Assembly (NCBI GenBank): GCA_030734395.1
Contig: JAUZTG010000048.1
Coordinates: forward strand, 1,798,001-1,862,000
Reading direction: 5' to 3'
DNA: 64,000 nucleotides
DNA from: Sarocladium kiliense
Lineage: Eukaryota; Ascomycota; Sordariomycetes; Hypocreales; Sarocladiaceae
The position numbers and the translations under genes are program-made. Under the pieces are notes generated by a model that was given only the letters and a program-made list of their open reading frames with translations, was not told the origin of the DNA and did no database searches. This document shows, piece after piece, positions 44,671-55,747 of this stretch (the first letter of the stretch is position 1; each line of letters opens with the position of its first letter).

Positions 44671-46645
44671 ATGCCCCTGGGTATTCTTGAATCGCACCTG
44701 GAGCACGTCCCTGGTCAGTCCGTCCTTATCGCGTTGCATCTGATGTGCTATATGTGTGTCAAGTGTATTGACTTCGAGTGTACTCCGTAGGAACGACGCG
44801 TTACTTCGACGACCCCCTCCGTCCGCAGATTGCGACCGAAGATAACTCCAACGGCTTGAAGTGCGACACCAGTGGCAAGCAGCCCATCATCCTCGTGAGT
44901 CTCGGCTGCGAGGACGCGCTGCGAATGCAGCCACCCGTATCGCCTAGTATTGGATTAAGTCATTGACTTCTTTGGCAGATCCCTCAGCCTTCAGATGACC
45001 CGAACGATCCGCTCAATTGGCCACTATGGCGTCGCGACTTGATTACTTTCACGCTCTGCTTCGCTGGCATCCTCGCGACCTCCCTGGGATCCATCCTCGC
45101 GGCGAACACCATCACGATCTCTCTAATATTTGGACGCGACTTCACTGATGTCGCCCTGCTGACCGGCTACTACCTGCTCGGCGCAGGTGCCGCTGCCATC
45201 TTCTTCGTACCAAGCGGTCGTGTATGGGGCAAGAGACACTTGTTTCTGATCGGCATCTGCATTTGCATTGCTTCAAGTGCTTGGGCCGGATCTGTCGGAA
45301 CAAACTATGGCAGCTTGCTAGGAGCCCGCATCGTGCAGGGCGTAGGCACCGCTCCATTTGAGAGCCTGCTCAATGCTGCTGTAGGCGACCTGTATCATGT
45401 GCACCAGCGAGGAGTCCGGATGGCCTTCACTAACCTGGCTGTCTTCGGAGGCGCCTTTTTCACACCTATCGTAGTTGGCAAGATCACGAGCACCATGGGG
45501 TGGAAATGGACTTTCTACTTAGTAGCCATCTTTATGGCACCAACGCTTCTGGCCGTCTTCTTGTTCTGTCCTGAGCCAGCATACCGCCGCGAAGCCCGCT
45601 TTAATACAGACAGCCTCGCGGAGGAACCAAAGCTCACGACTGGCCCTGCTTCTGACCAGTCGGTATCACCCCCTGTTCAGGCCGCTCAACCCCGGGGCTT
45701 CAAAGTGCTCGGGTTCGTCGTGTTCCCAACATCTGGCGCCCCTCAGCCAATTGGGAACCGTATGACACCAAAGAAGACCTTCGTGGAGTCTCTCTCGCTC
45801 TTTGATGGCAGGAAGACGGACGACCGGTATTGGGTGCTGCTTCTGCGGCCTTTCCCCTTGCTCCTCAACCCGGCATTCGTCTGGGGCTGTCTGGTCCAGG
45901 GCACCATGATCGGATGGACCATCTTTATTGGTGTCATCATTGCCGCCATCTTCATCGGCCCCCCATACTTCTGGGGCGAGGTCAAGGCTGGGTATACCTA
46001 TACTGGAGCATTCGTAGGCGCTCTGGCTGGATTTGCCATCGCTGGCCTCCTCGCGGACTCGAGTGTGAAGTGGATGACGCGTCGAAACAACGGCGTCTTT
46101 GAGCCCGAATTTCGAATCCTTCTCGTAATACCTATGTTCATTATTGGACAGATCGGCTTGTATGGGTTTGGCTTGACAGCAGGCGAGGTCATTTCCGGCA
46201 ATTACTCGTACTACGTACCTCTGATCTTCTTCGGGTTCGAAGTTGCCGGCATGGTCATCGGCACGGTGGCCTCGTCTCTCTACATCGTTGATGCTTACCG
46301 TAAGTCGTGGCGTGGATGAAAGGCCTGATTATTAGCTGACGGTATTGCAGGCGACTTGACCATCGAAGCCTTCACAGTGATGATCATCTTCAAGAACTTC
46401 TTCAGTTTCGCGCTCACATTCTATGCGTATGACTGGATCATCAATGGTGGCATTCGACCGACTCTGCTGGCGATCTCCTCTATCCAGGTGGTCGTCTGCC
46501 TTACAAGCATCCCCATGTGTAAGAATAGCTCTTGCGCACTCTTTAGATATCTTCGGGACTAACTGTGCCAATAGATATATATGGCAAACGCTGCAGAGCG
46601 TTCTATCACCGACATGATCTTCTAGAGATGACGAAGCTGCGTTGA
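44671..46645 (+). CDS. MFS transporter (DHA1-like)
   Basis: A proton-coupled major facilitator of the plasma membrane. Five exons (44671-44713, 44791-44894, 44979-46299, 46351-46518, 46575-46645) join in frame to 568 residues. The N-terminus MPLGILESHLEHVPGTTRYF and SDDPNDPLNWPLWRRDLITF are typical of a fungal subgroup related to Hol1-type transporters. About twelve membrane helices follow. The DHA1 loop 2-3 motif is degenerate (GRVWGKRHLFLIG) and helix 4 has LGARIVQGVGTAPFESLL. The central cytoplasmic loop (about residues 240-310) precedes WTIFIGVIIAAIFIGPPYFW. The last two short exons encode the final helix and tail (GKRCRAFYHRHDLLEM). Substrate unknown; multidrug or small-organic export/import is common in the family. 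Confidence 0.9.
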
Positions 46646-49600
46646 GAGCTGCCAAATGTAATGATATCGTGATTTTAGTCCCATGCGATTTGGCCAGCGT
46701 ATGATCTTTTCTGAGTTGACCTTGAGAGCAAAGGCGTTTGAACCACTTGTTCTGTGGACGCACTCCGGTCTAATTCCCCTGGTTTTGATGAATTTTTCAT
46801 AGCTTTAGCCTCTTCCAATACACAGTGTTCCTATATACATGGTCTTGCCTTGTCAAACTCTTCATGTCTTATGGGGTGAAGAGGATATCTGCCTTCGCAT
46901 GATAGCAGAGAGCTCCCATGTCGCGAATAGCAACCCACCAGCACCTCTCAGGGCTTTGTACGTGCTACTGACTGGCTTTCAAGACTTCAAAAGAATATGT
47001 ATCTGGAATGGCGTGCATTGCTTTTTGTACGATAGAAAGGCTAGGTAGTAAGGGTGATGATGTGAGTGATGCTTGCTCAGACTACATCATCGGGTGCGGA
47101 GCTGGCACACATTGCTGCTGGTAGTTAGACAGGCATCGATCTGCCTTGAGCATTGAGAATGATCATTACACGTAGTTAGCATAAGAGGGCGTATATGCAA
47201 GAGAAGTGAACAAGACCACACCCCTTCGAGCGCACCTGTTGCATGACGACCACGGGCGGCAATGGCTAGGACGCTCTGACCAACTATTTGCTCGATTTTG
47301 ACATGACATCTTGATGGATATTTGCTCTTAAAGAGCTCAGAACCTGACAGACGTTCTGATCTGCTGCAACAGTCCCGAGCACAGTGTGACTTCGTCGGTT
47401 GCATGACACTATGGCCAGCCTACGAACAAGCCTTCTCGGTACAGCTTCAAAATATCCCCCCAACCCTCGAGCAAATAAGATTAAGTCACCTCATTGTTTG
47501 GACCTGAGCGGGATCTTTGTTTTCCACCTACACCACTCTGTCTGATTCGGTATCATGGCCGAGGGTTGTGATCTTTAGCCATAGCAAGGATGTGAGATAA
47601 TCGGCGAGTCAAGAAACGGGACGAGCCTGCGTTGCTCTAGTATAATTCCTACTCACTTTGAAGACTCATAGTCTCGTTATTGTAGGCCTCGACCGCAGAT
47701 CTTCCGGCATGCTAGCTGCTGCCGAACCAGGCTGTGATGATGAGTTGCAGCAAGTGGATATGACTGATCAGACAGCAACAGGGGCACTGGCTTTGTGCGT
47801 CGTGATGGCTCTGTTTCGAAACCATTCTTGTATATCTCACAAGCACATGTCTGAGGCATTCAGGTCGTCAAGAAGGAGTGACTGTGCCGCCCTACACCAT
47901 AAGATGAGAAAATTCCACAGGGCCCTGGGAAGCCTGGCGTGGCAGCAACAGCGAGAATGCAAGCGTGTATTCATACTCAACAGCCTTTTGCGCATTCAAA
48001 CGCCCCACTGTTGAACGCATACATGATAAATGGGCGCTACTTCCGGGAATACAAGGTAGGCCGCAACCTTGGTCACAAAGCTGCATCTCTCCCAACTACT
48101 AGGGTGACTTGGCTGTAACCTGCAGTCGGCTGTGCGATCGAAAGACGAATAGAGTATGACTCCATTTCCCCAAAAGCCCTCGGGACGTGCCGTAAGATAA
48201 GCGAGCCTAGGGTCTCCGATAGCGCCAGAGTCCGCAAAGGCGGCAGACCTTCAAGTTTAAGCTCGTTCGGTCCCGTGAAGCTGATGACGGAGGCTCCACT
48301 TGCTACGGAGGCGTGTCCGGTCCCGGGGGCCCCCACCTCTCACCGGCGCCGTGAATACGAACGCCGCGGGGGTCCTCCGTTAGTTGTGTCGCTGATAAAG
48401 ATCTTGGAGAGGACCTGGTTTCGTTGCACGGACCCCAGACGGCGTTGGGAAGCTGGTGGAATAGTGATTCAGCAGCTGTTGCCCAGTGTCAGCATGTAAG
48501 CGCGGCAGTTGAGTACCCTGCTTCCATTGATTGCGTGCTCTGAGTTGGACTGCTCCATCAAGACCTTGCTGGAACATTGTCGTTGCTTCTTCGGTTGCAA
48601 TGACTGTCCCAGTGATTCGGAACACTTCATGTGTGATGTGGGACAGTTCGTCTCTATGCACGATCGTATGAGTGCATACATGTTACCGATCACGTATAGG
48701 TGGATCAAGGCGAGTATGTATGAGGGCAGTGGATTATCTGTCCATTCGATTCGATCCCGCCCGACGGAAAGGTTTTGGAAATGCCCATGGTTGCAGGTTT
48801 CAAGCCTTGGTCCGTGTGCAGCGTCCCATGCATGAACGGTGACCCATGCGTTGCTCTCCCCAGGCCAGGACGGGGATCCACGCCGTGATGCATACCTTAG
48901 CGACGGAAGCACTAGTTTCTGTACCCGTCGCTTCTCCCCAGAAACCACTCACTCACTCACCTGTATCGAGGGAAGGTTAATGCGAACAGGTCACGATAGT
49001 TCTCAGGCCATTGAGAAACTCAAAACAGATAGAGTTTGCTAACGGCCAGGGTAGGGCCGGGCGTTGCTCTCAACAACGAGGGGGGTAGCATCGCGCCGCC
49101 GGCAGTTGGAAAAAGTTGCCAATACTATGCAGAGAAAGCGTAGGGCTCGGGAGCCGGCAAGGGCTTTCGCCTCGGAGCAGAGCCGCAAGGAAAAGCTACG
49201 ACCAGTATATGACGCGCGCGGTCGGCGGAGCTGTAGTGAGACCAGATGGCCCACGGTTTGCTTTTCTTTTCGGGTTTGCTCTCTTTGCGACGGGGTCCTA
49301 CTCCGTAGATGACCAAGTCGTTACAAAGATCAGTGCGCACGTCCGTCCGCAGTGGGTAGGGTAGTAAGGTATACGTGAAGGTGTGTGTGGGCTTCTGCAC
49401 CCGCTTCATGTGGGAACAAGTCACTCTGGAGCGTCTTTTTTACAGAGCCTGAGACATCGTCACACTGGGGACTGGGACTTGACTGGCTAATCACTACGTA
49501 CGGAAGGCGCTCCGCGCGAGTGTTCGTTGAGCTACCCGCCGTCCGTTGTTTCGACATTGGAGCTCTTCTGGGTCAAGCTTTTAGCTGGCTGGGGGGTTTT

Positions 49601-49780
49601 CTTGCCTAGCCTTGCCTTTGCCCTGTTTCCCCCTAGACAGCCAAACCGTTAGCATGAACTCTGTTTTTTGTCATTTTCGTGCAAGAAGCAAAATCTCGCT
49701 TATGATTCGCGTCGCTTATTCACGACGAGACTGTTACATGTATCCAAGCTGCTTCTTCGTTGTCTGACCCTGGGATGATC

Positions 49781-49850
49781 AGGAGGAGGAGGAGGAGGAG
49801 GAGGAGGAGGAGGAGGAGGAGGAGGAGGAGGAGGAGGAGGAGGAGGAGGG
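49781..49850 (+). repeat. (AGG)23 microsatellite
   Basis: A 70-base uninterrupted AGG repeat on the plus strand, a pure purine tract ending in a G5 run. Not inside any supported coding sequence. Confidence 0.97.
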
Positions 49851-50335
49851 GGAACCTACCAGGTTCTGGACACAGATACCGTTTCTAACGCTTTGATCAG
49901 TTTGTGTTGGCGCTCAGGCACCTCCCATGGTCAAAGCCGAAGACGAGGGTCCTCAGGGTCCTACAGTACCAGTAATTATAAGGACAGGTTGTGCGAGGCG
50001 CGAATTGCGGATCTCGTCGTGTGATGTCTGGATCGTACTATGAGCGAGGCCACCAATCGTCTCATGGTGAGATCTTAGTGACAGTCAGGCAATAAGCAGA
50101 GGAGCACAATGTCCGGAGGTACTGCCCCACGACCGACTGGCCACTCATGCCGTTTCGATCGTATCGACTGGCGGTTGAGAAAAGTGATTATGGAACGGAA
50201 CGGGACAGAACTGCCGGCCGGAGGAGCGACCTTGCATCAAAACGCTGCATGCACGCCGAGGATCGTGTTTCCTCCTGCTAAGGCGGCATATGTTGAGACC
50301 TGGTTATGCCGAGACGGACGGCCAAACAGAACAGG

Positions 50336-50361
50336 CGGTGGTGGTGGTGGTGGTGGTGGTG
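50336..50361 (+). repeat. (GGT)n microsatellite
   Basis: About eight GGT/GTG units on the plus strand in a non-coding interval. Confidence 0.9.
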
Positions 50362-50607
50362 TGGCTCGTTGCGGTTTGACCTGCTCGCCTGGCCCTGCTT
50401 TGCTTGTCTGACAGCTCTCGAGCCTTTTGTCTCATCTGAAATGAAATCACACACCAAACCCAACAGTCGGTGGGTGCGTACCGCGAACCGACTGAGCCCT
50501 GGAGGGGAGCCAGGGTCGACGAACATGGATCAGGCTTGGAGCAGGGTCCCCGTGTAGCAGAATACCTTGCTGAACCTAGCGCTCCCGCAAAGCACATCCG
50601 GGTGATG

Positions 50608-50643
50608 GATGGATGCCCTGATGGATGCCCTGACGGATGCCCT
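50608..50643 (+). repeat. Three-copy 12-bp minisatellite
   Basis: Three tandem GATGGATGCCCT units; the third differs at one base (GACGG). In-frame length but not in a supported gene. Confidence 0.9.
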
Positions 50644-51197
50644 GCCCTGGGCCTTCGCGACAGACGCCGTTTTCTATCTAGAGACGAACTCTGTTCTCGA
50701 CGATGTTAAATAGTGTTGAGCCCACGTCCTCTGTTCTCCATCGGAAGAGCCCGAATCACCTCCCTCACTCTCACAGTGCTCTTCCTTGTCCGTCTCTACC
50801 GTCACCTAAGGATCATTGCCCAGCTTCCTCTCTTGTGCATACCAGATTGTTGGTTGAGTGTACTCTTGAAACACCGTTGTCGGCATCCGCATCCTTGTTA
50901 CAGCACAGCCATCGTTCACAACCAACAACATCAACAATAGCCATCTGCGCAACATCGTCAGCAAACACCTCGTCGCTCCTAATCCAGCAAGCGCAGACCC
51001 TGAGGCCCGACCCGGCTTCCCGGCGCCTGTCACGTCGAAAGAAGAGTTTGGTACGTTCGCCTGTGGCCTGTTAGTCAACGTTGCATACGAACTCGGGCGC
51101 CCCAGGGCTAACCAAAAGCTTATTCCCACTAGACTGCAGCAATAGTCGTCGAGAGACTGCGAACCGTTTCCACAGACGGCAAGCAGCGCGCGCTATC

Positions 51198-51362
51198 ATG
51201 TGCGACTTCACCAAGAATTATTACATCTACACGTCGTGTATCGACCCGGGTGCACACTTTTGCAAGACGTCGATTGAGGGGAACCGCAAGAAGGCATGTT
51301 CCAAGGGACCGCATGAGCGATACATTGTCCTGCCAGAGACTTGTCCGCTTTGTTGCGGATGA
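51198..51362 (+). CDS. Small Cys-rich fungal protein
   Basis: A 54-residue ORF starting MCDFTKNYYIYTSCIDPGAH, with further cysteines in FCKT and KACS and a CPLCCG C-terminus. Filamentous fungi carry many short intracellular proteins that begin MCxF/Y and have spaced Cys/His suggestive of zinc binding; this fits that group. No signal peptide, so it is not a typical secreted effector. The start is the first ATG in a compact frame, preceded by pyrimidine-rich sequence. Function unknown, and a chance ORF cannot be excluded at this length. Confidence 0.5.
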   Translation: MCDFTKNYYIYTSCIDPGAHFCKTSIEGNRKKACSKGPHERYIVLPETCPLCCG

Positions 51363-53879
51363 AACAGCAAGGGGCCTTCAACCAGGAGTGTGATGACTTT
51401 TGGCTGCCACGCCATGTTGCACTGCACATGCTATTACAGCAGGATGAGCTCATCTCGGAAGAGAAGCGGCCAGAAGCAGTGACCAGCGCACGAGCGTCAG
51501 CATTGGACATTGGACAACGGTCCTGATCATGGGCATGCCCTGCGGACACCACGTGTTGTCAAGGAGAGCTCGTCCTTCTGCATTGCTCAGAAAGCATGAG
51601 CCGGGTCCAGGCTCGAGGGGGCACTTGGGATGGAAATTTGGGAAGGGTGCGTGCTGTTGCGCTTGGTCCGTCTGAGCATTGCCGCCCAGACCAGGAGCTC
51701 GAACTGTGGCAGGGATGGTGCTTCGGCTGCAGATCCCTGGGGTGACGTTGACAGGTCACCTGACGGTGGAGCTCTTGTGCCAGATTCGCGAAACGCAGGG
51801 CAGGCAGGGACCAGGGTCAGGATTTTGAACTTTGCGTGCGTGGTGGTGCAACGGAGTTTTGTGGGTGGACATGGCGTTTGGGCTTTCTTTCTTCGACTTG
51901 GATGCTTTGGACAAGGTCATTAGATACGCGACGGGCGCACAACGATTCGCGAGGATCCACGAGCTGCCACTTTCACAGGCCTGGCCTTCGGAAGTCTAGC
52001 CTAAGTCGAGTCAAGTCGAGTTGGCCAAATCCCGACAGTGTATTCAAATAAGGATGGACAAAAGTTTGATCATCACCATATGAACACGCACACCTCGTCC
52101 AGCATCGTGAAGAGACCTGGTCCTTGTCCAGTGCTCCATCCAACCCAACCGGATTCTGTGACAGGACATGAGAAGAAAGCGATGAGCATTCCACATTAGG
52201 CGAACAATGCCATCCCTAGCTCAGATTTGATCCGATCGAGACCATGTCTCACTGTGACCTCATCTGGCAAGGATGAACCTTGATGGACAGCCACCTGCAT
52301 CACGAACTTAATGCCCAAAGTCACCCACCAACGGGCCATCATACAACTCACCTGCGAGACAGATGAACACAACTGAGGCGACAATGACGACTTCTCAGCT
52401 GACAGCTAATTGAGAGCTTCGAGCTGATCTGAGTACTCACCGGCGACCCCTCGTTGGGCCGCAAGACCTTGTCTCAGTTCACCCCAGCGGCGGAGTACCG
52501 GGCATCATGACCACACCAGGCCACCGATTATTACGCATTCAAGGAGGCGCTCCGAACCATAGCTTCGACCGAGAACACCGCCGCCTCATCTAAGGTTATC
52601 TCCTTCTACAAGGGTTCGGTATGTACGGATACATTCCATGCTACCAGTTTGAGACAAACCGTTTTGACAGACCGGGATGTCCTCCGTTGGCACCATGACC
52701 CATCCCCACTGTGACCAGTAACACGGGCGGGCCATTGACCAGGTCCTCGGGTTACGGCGTCAAAAACTTGCTGCTGATCGCATCCACCCAGGAGTAGGGG
52801 TTTCTTGCAGGAGTATGCCGCCGGCGAGTCAGGAGACAGGGGTACGGGGAACTCCTCATGAAGCTTCCATCCTCTCAGCAGTTATGAACCTCCAAATAAT
52901 GCTTGTCAGCCAGTCATGAAGCGAATACATACTTGTACACCTAAGTTGGGAGTTGATCTTGGGACCAGTATCCGGGGGCCTTACTTTTAAGACACATCTG
53001 CCTTCACAGCTTTTGGGCATGGCGTAATGACGCCTGCCACTTATTAGTTATATTCTACCTTTCGGACTATGCTCAACCGTCTCGGTGGTGTCGGACGTGT
53101 ATATCTACAACTGTCGAGGGGCTGTGCAAACGGATGCGACGGGATTGCAAAAGGTAAGGCGAGGTTCGCTTCAAGGGTCATGTTGCAAGGATCAAGCTAC
53201 AAGGTTCAAGACCTGTTTGGGGCCTGTCCAATTGTGGCGGATCGGGGATAAAACCCCATGGTGAATGCTATTTTGGTCAGGAATACTTGGGATTGATGGA
53301 AGAAAGATTACCCAGAAAGACGCGACGGTGGTCAGACATCTTGTGAGAAGGAAAGCGCAGGGCTAGAGTCTGATGATGATGATGGGTTGGACTGTGTTGC
53401 ACAATGGTCAGATGATTCGATCTCATATGCGGTTGCTCGCGCAGAAACAGAAACAGATTGGAAACATCGATGGGATCATGAGCTATTGTTGGCTCAGGAT
53501 ATGGCAGGTAATGCGGAGACCCCTTAATGGAGGCGAAAAACGGAGAGACACCGATTCCCATATCACACCACAGCCCCTGCCTGTAACATCCCATTATTTC
53601 ACACAGCGCTGGCCTTTTGCCAGTCATTCCAATTGCCTGGCCAAGACAAAGATCCGATAGCAAATCCCCATACGGTCAAACTCCGTGCCTAGTTCCGGGA
53701 AATACTCCGTTGAAACGCTGCCCCTTAAGACGAGCAATGGAAAGGGTTTTGGGCGGCGGGTGGTTCATTTCGAAAGAAGAGGCCCTCTCTCTCAATGTGA
53801 AAAGACCATGTAGTCCAGTTTCGCATCAGATCGGTTTCGCGGGTTCAAAACTGCAACGACATTGGGTGGAGACAGCTTT
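51363..53879. other. Gene-poor region with one gene relic
   Basis: Contains the relic at 52442-52810. Otherwise only short open frames. A minus-strand ATG at about 53342 with a good context opens MSDHRRVFLG before a possible donor, but no second exon could be found. Confidence 0.45.
52442..52810 (+). pseudogene. Decayed gene relic, family unknown
   Basis: Coding-like fragments in different frames with stops between them: GDPSLGRKTLSQFTPAAEYR, then TGA, then ATDYYAFKEALRTIASTENT to KVISFYKGS. A plausible GTATGT...GACAG intron (about 52619-52670) follows, then TGMSSVGTMTHPH, a stop or frameshift, and GYGVKNLLLIASTQE before TAG. The order suggests one former protein broken by at least two frameshifts and two stops. 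The first TGA could derive from CGA by a C-to-T change. I do not recognise the family. Confidence 0.45.
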
Positions 53880-54572
53880 TCAGTGACTGTAGTCTGCAAA
53901 CTCGTGAATGAGCACGAGCTGGGCATCAGTCGACAGGTCCCGTAATGCTACTCCCTCATCATCTACCTCCACTTCATCAGCGATCATGAGAAGCGCCGCA
54001 GCAACCTGTCCAGCATGTTTTGCAGCCTTTATTGCGATGGCCTCGGCGTTTCTGGAACGAATTCGCTCGGTTGCAAGTTCTCTCTTAAGAAAGGGTATGC
54101 GCTTTGCGTTGTCGATGGCTAGTCTGGATCCAATAACGGTCTCAAGCTCGAGAAAGAAGTGGCCGAAGCTTGTCAGCCGTTGACTGAGAAAGAGGTCAAA
54201 CACGTCCTCATCGATGTCGATACCGTAGTGTACATGAGCAAGGCACTGGAGCAGCGCCCACAGCTCGTCGAAGCATTGCCGAGGAGGCTTCGGATTCTGA
54301 GGGTAAAGGTAGAGATTGCGGTGCTCGTATTCCATTGCGATCCTGCCATGGTCGATGGTCGGCATGTAGGTCTTCCAATTCACCCACAGCTTCATGTCTC
54401 TCTTCTCGGAAGCGAGACTATCGATTATCTTGTGATATTTGGCAGTATCGGGGCTGCAGAAAAGCGGGAAACCTCTGGCACGATGCGGTACATAGTCAAG
54501 GTCCATAGGAGTCTCTTCGATATGAACGATGGGAGCGTGACCCGAAACCACTTCGCGCGAGACTCTATTCAT
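53880..54572 (-). CDS. Hypothetical protein, N-terminus unresolved
   Basis: 230 residues from the ATG at 54572 (MNRVSREVVSGHAPIVHIEE) to the stop at 53880. There is a Trp/Tyr-rich middle (MKLWVNWKTYMPTIDHGRIA), an all-helical second half (FDELWALLQCLAHVHYGIDI) and an acidic end. The frame is open and coding-like upstream of this ATG for about 210 bases (CITIPSNFDAEGAPSLVHIL, RRLRVWYSASSFFGNCLLYC) to a stop near 54790, with no Met. So the real protein probably begins in an upstream exon, or the gene has lost its start. No family recognised. Confidence 0.55.
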   Translation of the reverse strand: MNRVSREVVSGHAPIVHIEETPMDLDYVPHRARGFPLFCSPDTAKYHKIIDSLASEKRDMKLWVNWKTYMPTIDHGRIAMEYEHRNLYLYPQNPKPPRQCFDELWALLQCLAHVHYGIDIDEDVFDLFLSQRLTSFGHFFLELETVIGSRLAIDNAKRIPFLKRELATERIRSRNAEAIAIKAAKHAGQVAAALLMIADEVEVDDEGVALRDLSTDAQLVLIHEFADYSH

Positions 54573-54788
54573 CGTTTGGAAGAGAGATTGTGCCTTTGTC
54601 GAAAAGAAAGGCTTTCGGATAGTGCAGTAGAGCAGGCAATTGCCAAAGAAGGAGCTGGCAGAGTACCAAACTCGTAACCGTCGTCCGCGGCAGTCTGCAA
54701 GGATGTGGACGAGTGATGGCGCTCCCTCAGCGTCAAAGTTGGATGGGATGGTGATGCAGGCTTCGCGCAGCGGCTTGCAGTTAGATGC

Positions 54789-54989
54789 TCACAGCTGAAT
54801 CACCTGATCACGGCCAGGCTGCTTCGAGATGCGAGCCATGATTGTGTCGATGGCACTGCTGGCCAAGTGGTGTGCAGTGTTGACAGCTGCCAGAAACCAC
54901 CCGCCATGGGGTGTAGTAGCGATGAGAAGTGGCAGCCATTCATACTTTAGAGCGCCAGAGCTGTAGTCTGAATAAGGTATACAAACCAA
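54789..54989 (-). other. Coding-like fragment, possible upstream exon
   Basis: A 66-codon open frame (DYSSGALKYEWLPLLIATTP, GGWFLAAVNTAHHLASSAID) ending in a stop at 54789, immediately upstream of the hypothetical gene on the same strand. It could be an exon of that gene (with GTGATT as donor), the end of a separate gene, or a relic. Composition is protein-like but no family is recognised. Confidence 0.3.
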
Positions 54990-55747
54990 GACTATCAGAT
55001 CCTACGCCATGGCTTTTTGGGTCTGATCGCCTTGTAGGTATATTCGGATGATGGGGAGCGTTGCATCGCGTAGGCTCCAATGGAACCTCACTACCGGAAG
55101 AACGTGGGAGACTAAAGTTAGACGTAGACTACCTTAGAGTCTGATCTTGGTCATACCAGTTACATATTAAGACATCTTCTAAAGACATTGTCTGCAGCTT
55201 GATGTGAATCTCTCGACCCCAGTTCAGTCCTTGTTGAACCACGTTGAGCATCCTACCCAGAGTACGCTTCTGATCATCAAATTGGACAATCCCAGCAGGA
55301 TGCTAAGAAAAAGACAACCACAGCAACAGCGACCCAGAATGAAATCCACGGAACAGCATCAACAAGTTACATTCTTCTCATACCATTACGTTCCCTTTTG
55401 CTCGGCATCACCCACGGACGGCATCCGGGCACTGTGGACCAGGCCCCACCTACCGAGGTCCGCACTGGTCGGACAGGCATCCAAACAGAGGGACTCTGGT
55501 CTCACGTCAGGAGGTCACATGCCGCTTCATCGCAGCCATCTCTCGAATCTCACATTGGACATCTTTCGTCAGGAACTCATCTACAAATCAATCGGAGATT
55601 ATTGGAGCGTCTTCTGTCGGCCGAGTCTTACCATCGTAGGCCGATCTCAACGCAACGAGTATACGGTGGCAGAACATACTGGTTGATGTTGAACCCACCC
55701 TTAGCGTGCAACCCCAGATCTAGGAGTTGAGTGAAGACACCGACAAA
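54990..55747. other. Intergenic, upstream of the SDR gene
   Basis: About 750 bases. A 160-codon frame (55204-55686) has a promoter-like, low-complexity composition (Q/R/S-rich) and no domain; not annotated as a gene. Confidence 0.45.

Larger units (their letters stand above)
46646..51197. other. 4.5-kb gene-poor region with microsatellites
   Basis: No gene could be supported on either strand. It contains an (AGG)n tract, a (GGT)n tract and a 12-base minisatellite (listed separately). Right-hand bases 50700-51197 are pyrimidine-rich and may be the promoter of the small Cys protein. Confidence 0.5.

Noticed and set aside
46646..51197. CRISPR-like or tandem array
   Set aside because: Only simple microsatellites and a three-copy minisatellite; no spaced repeats.
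53270..53345. Small minus-strand gene beginning MSDHRRVFLG
   Set aside because: Good start context and a possible donor, but no second exon with coding character was found.
55204..55686. 160-codon frame upstream of the dienoyl-CoA reductase
   Set aside because: Low-complexity Q/R/S composition, no domain; more likely promoter sequence.
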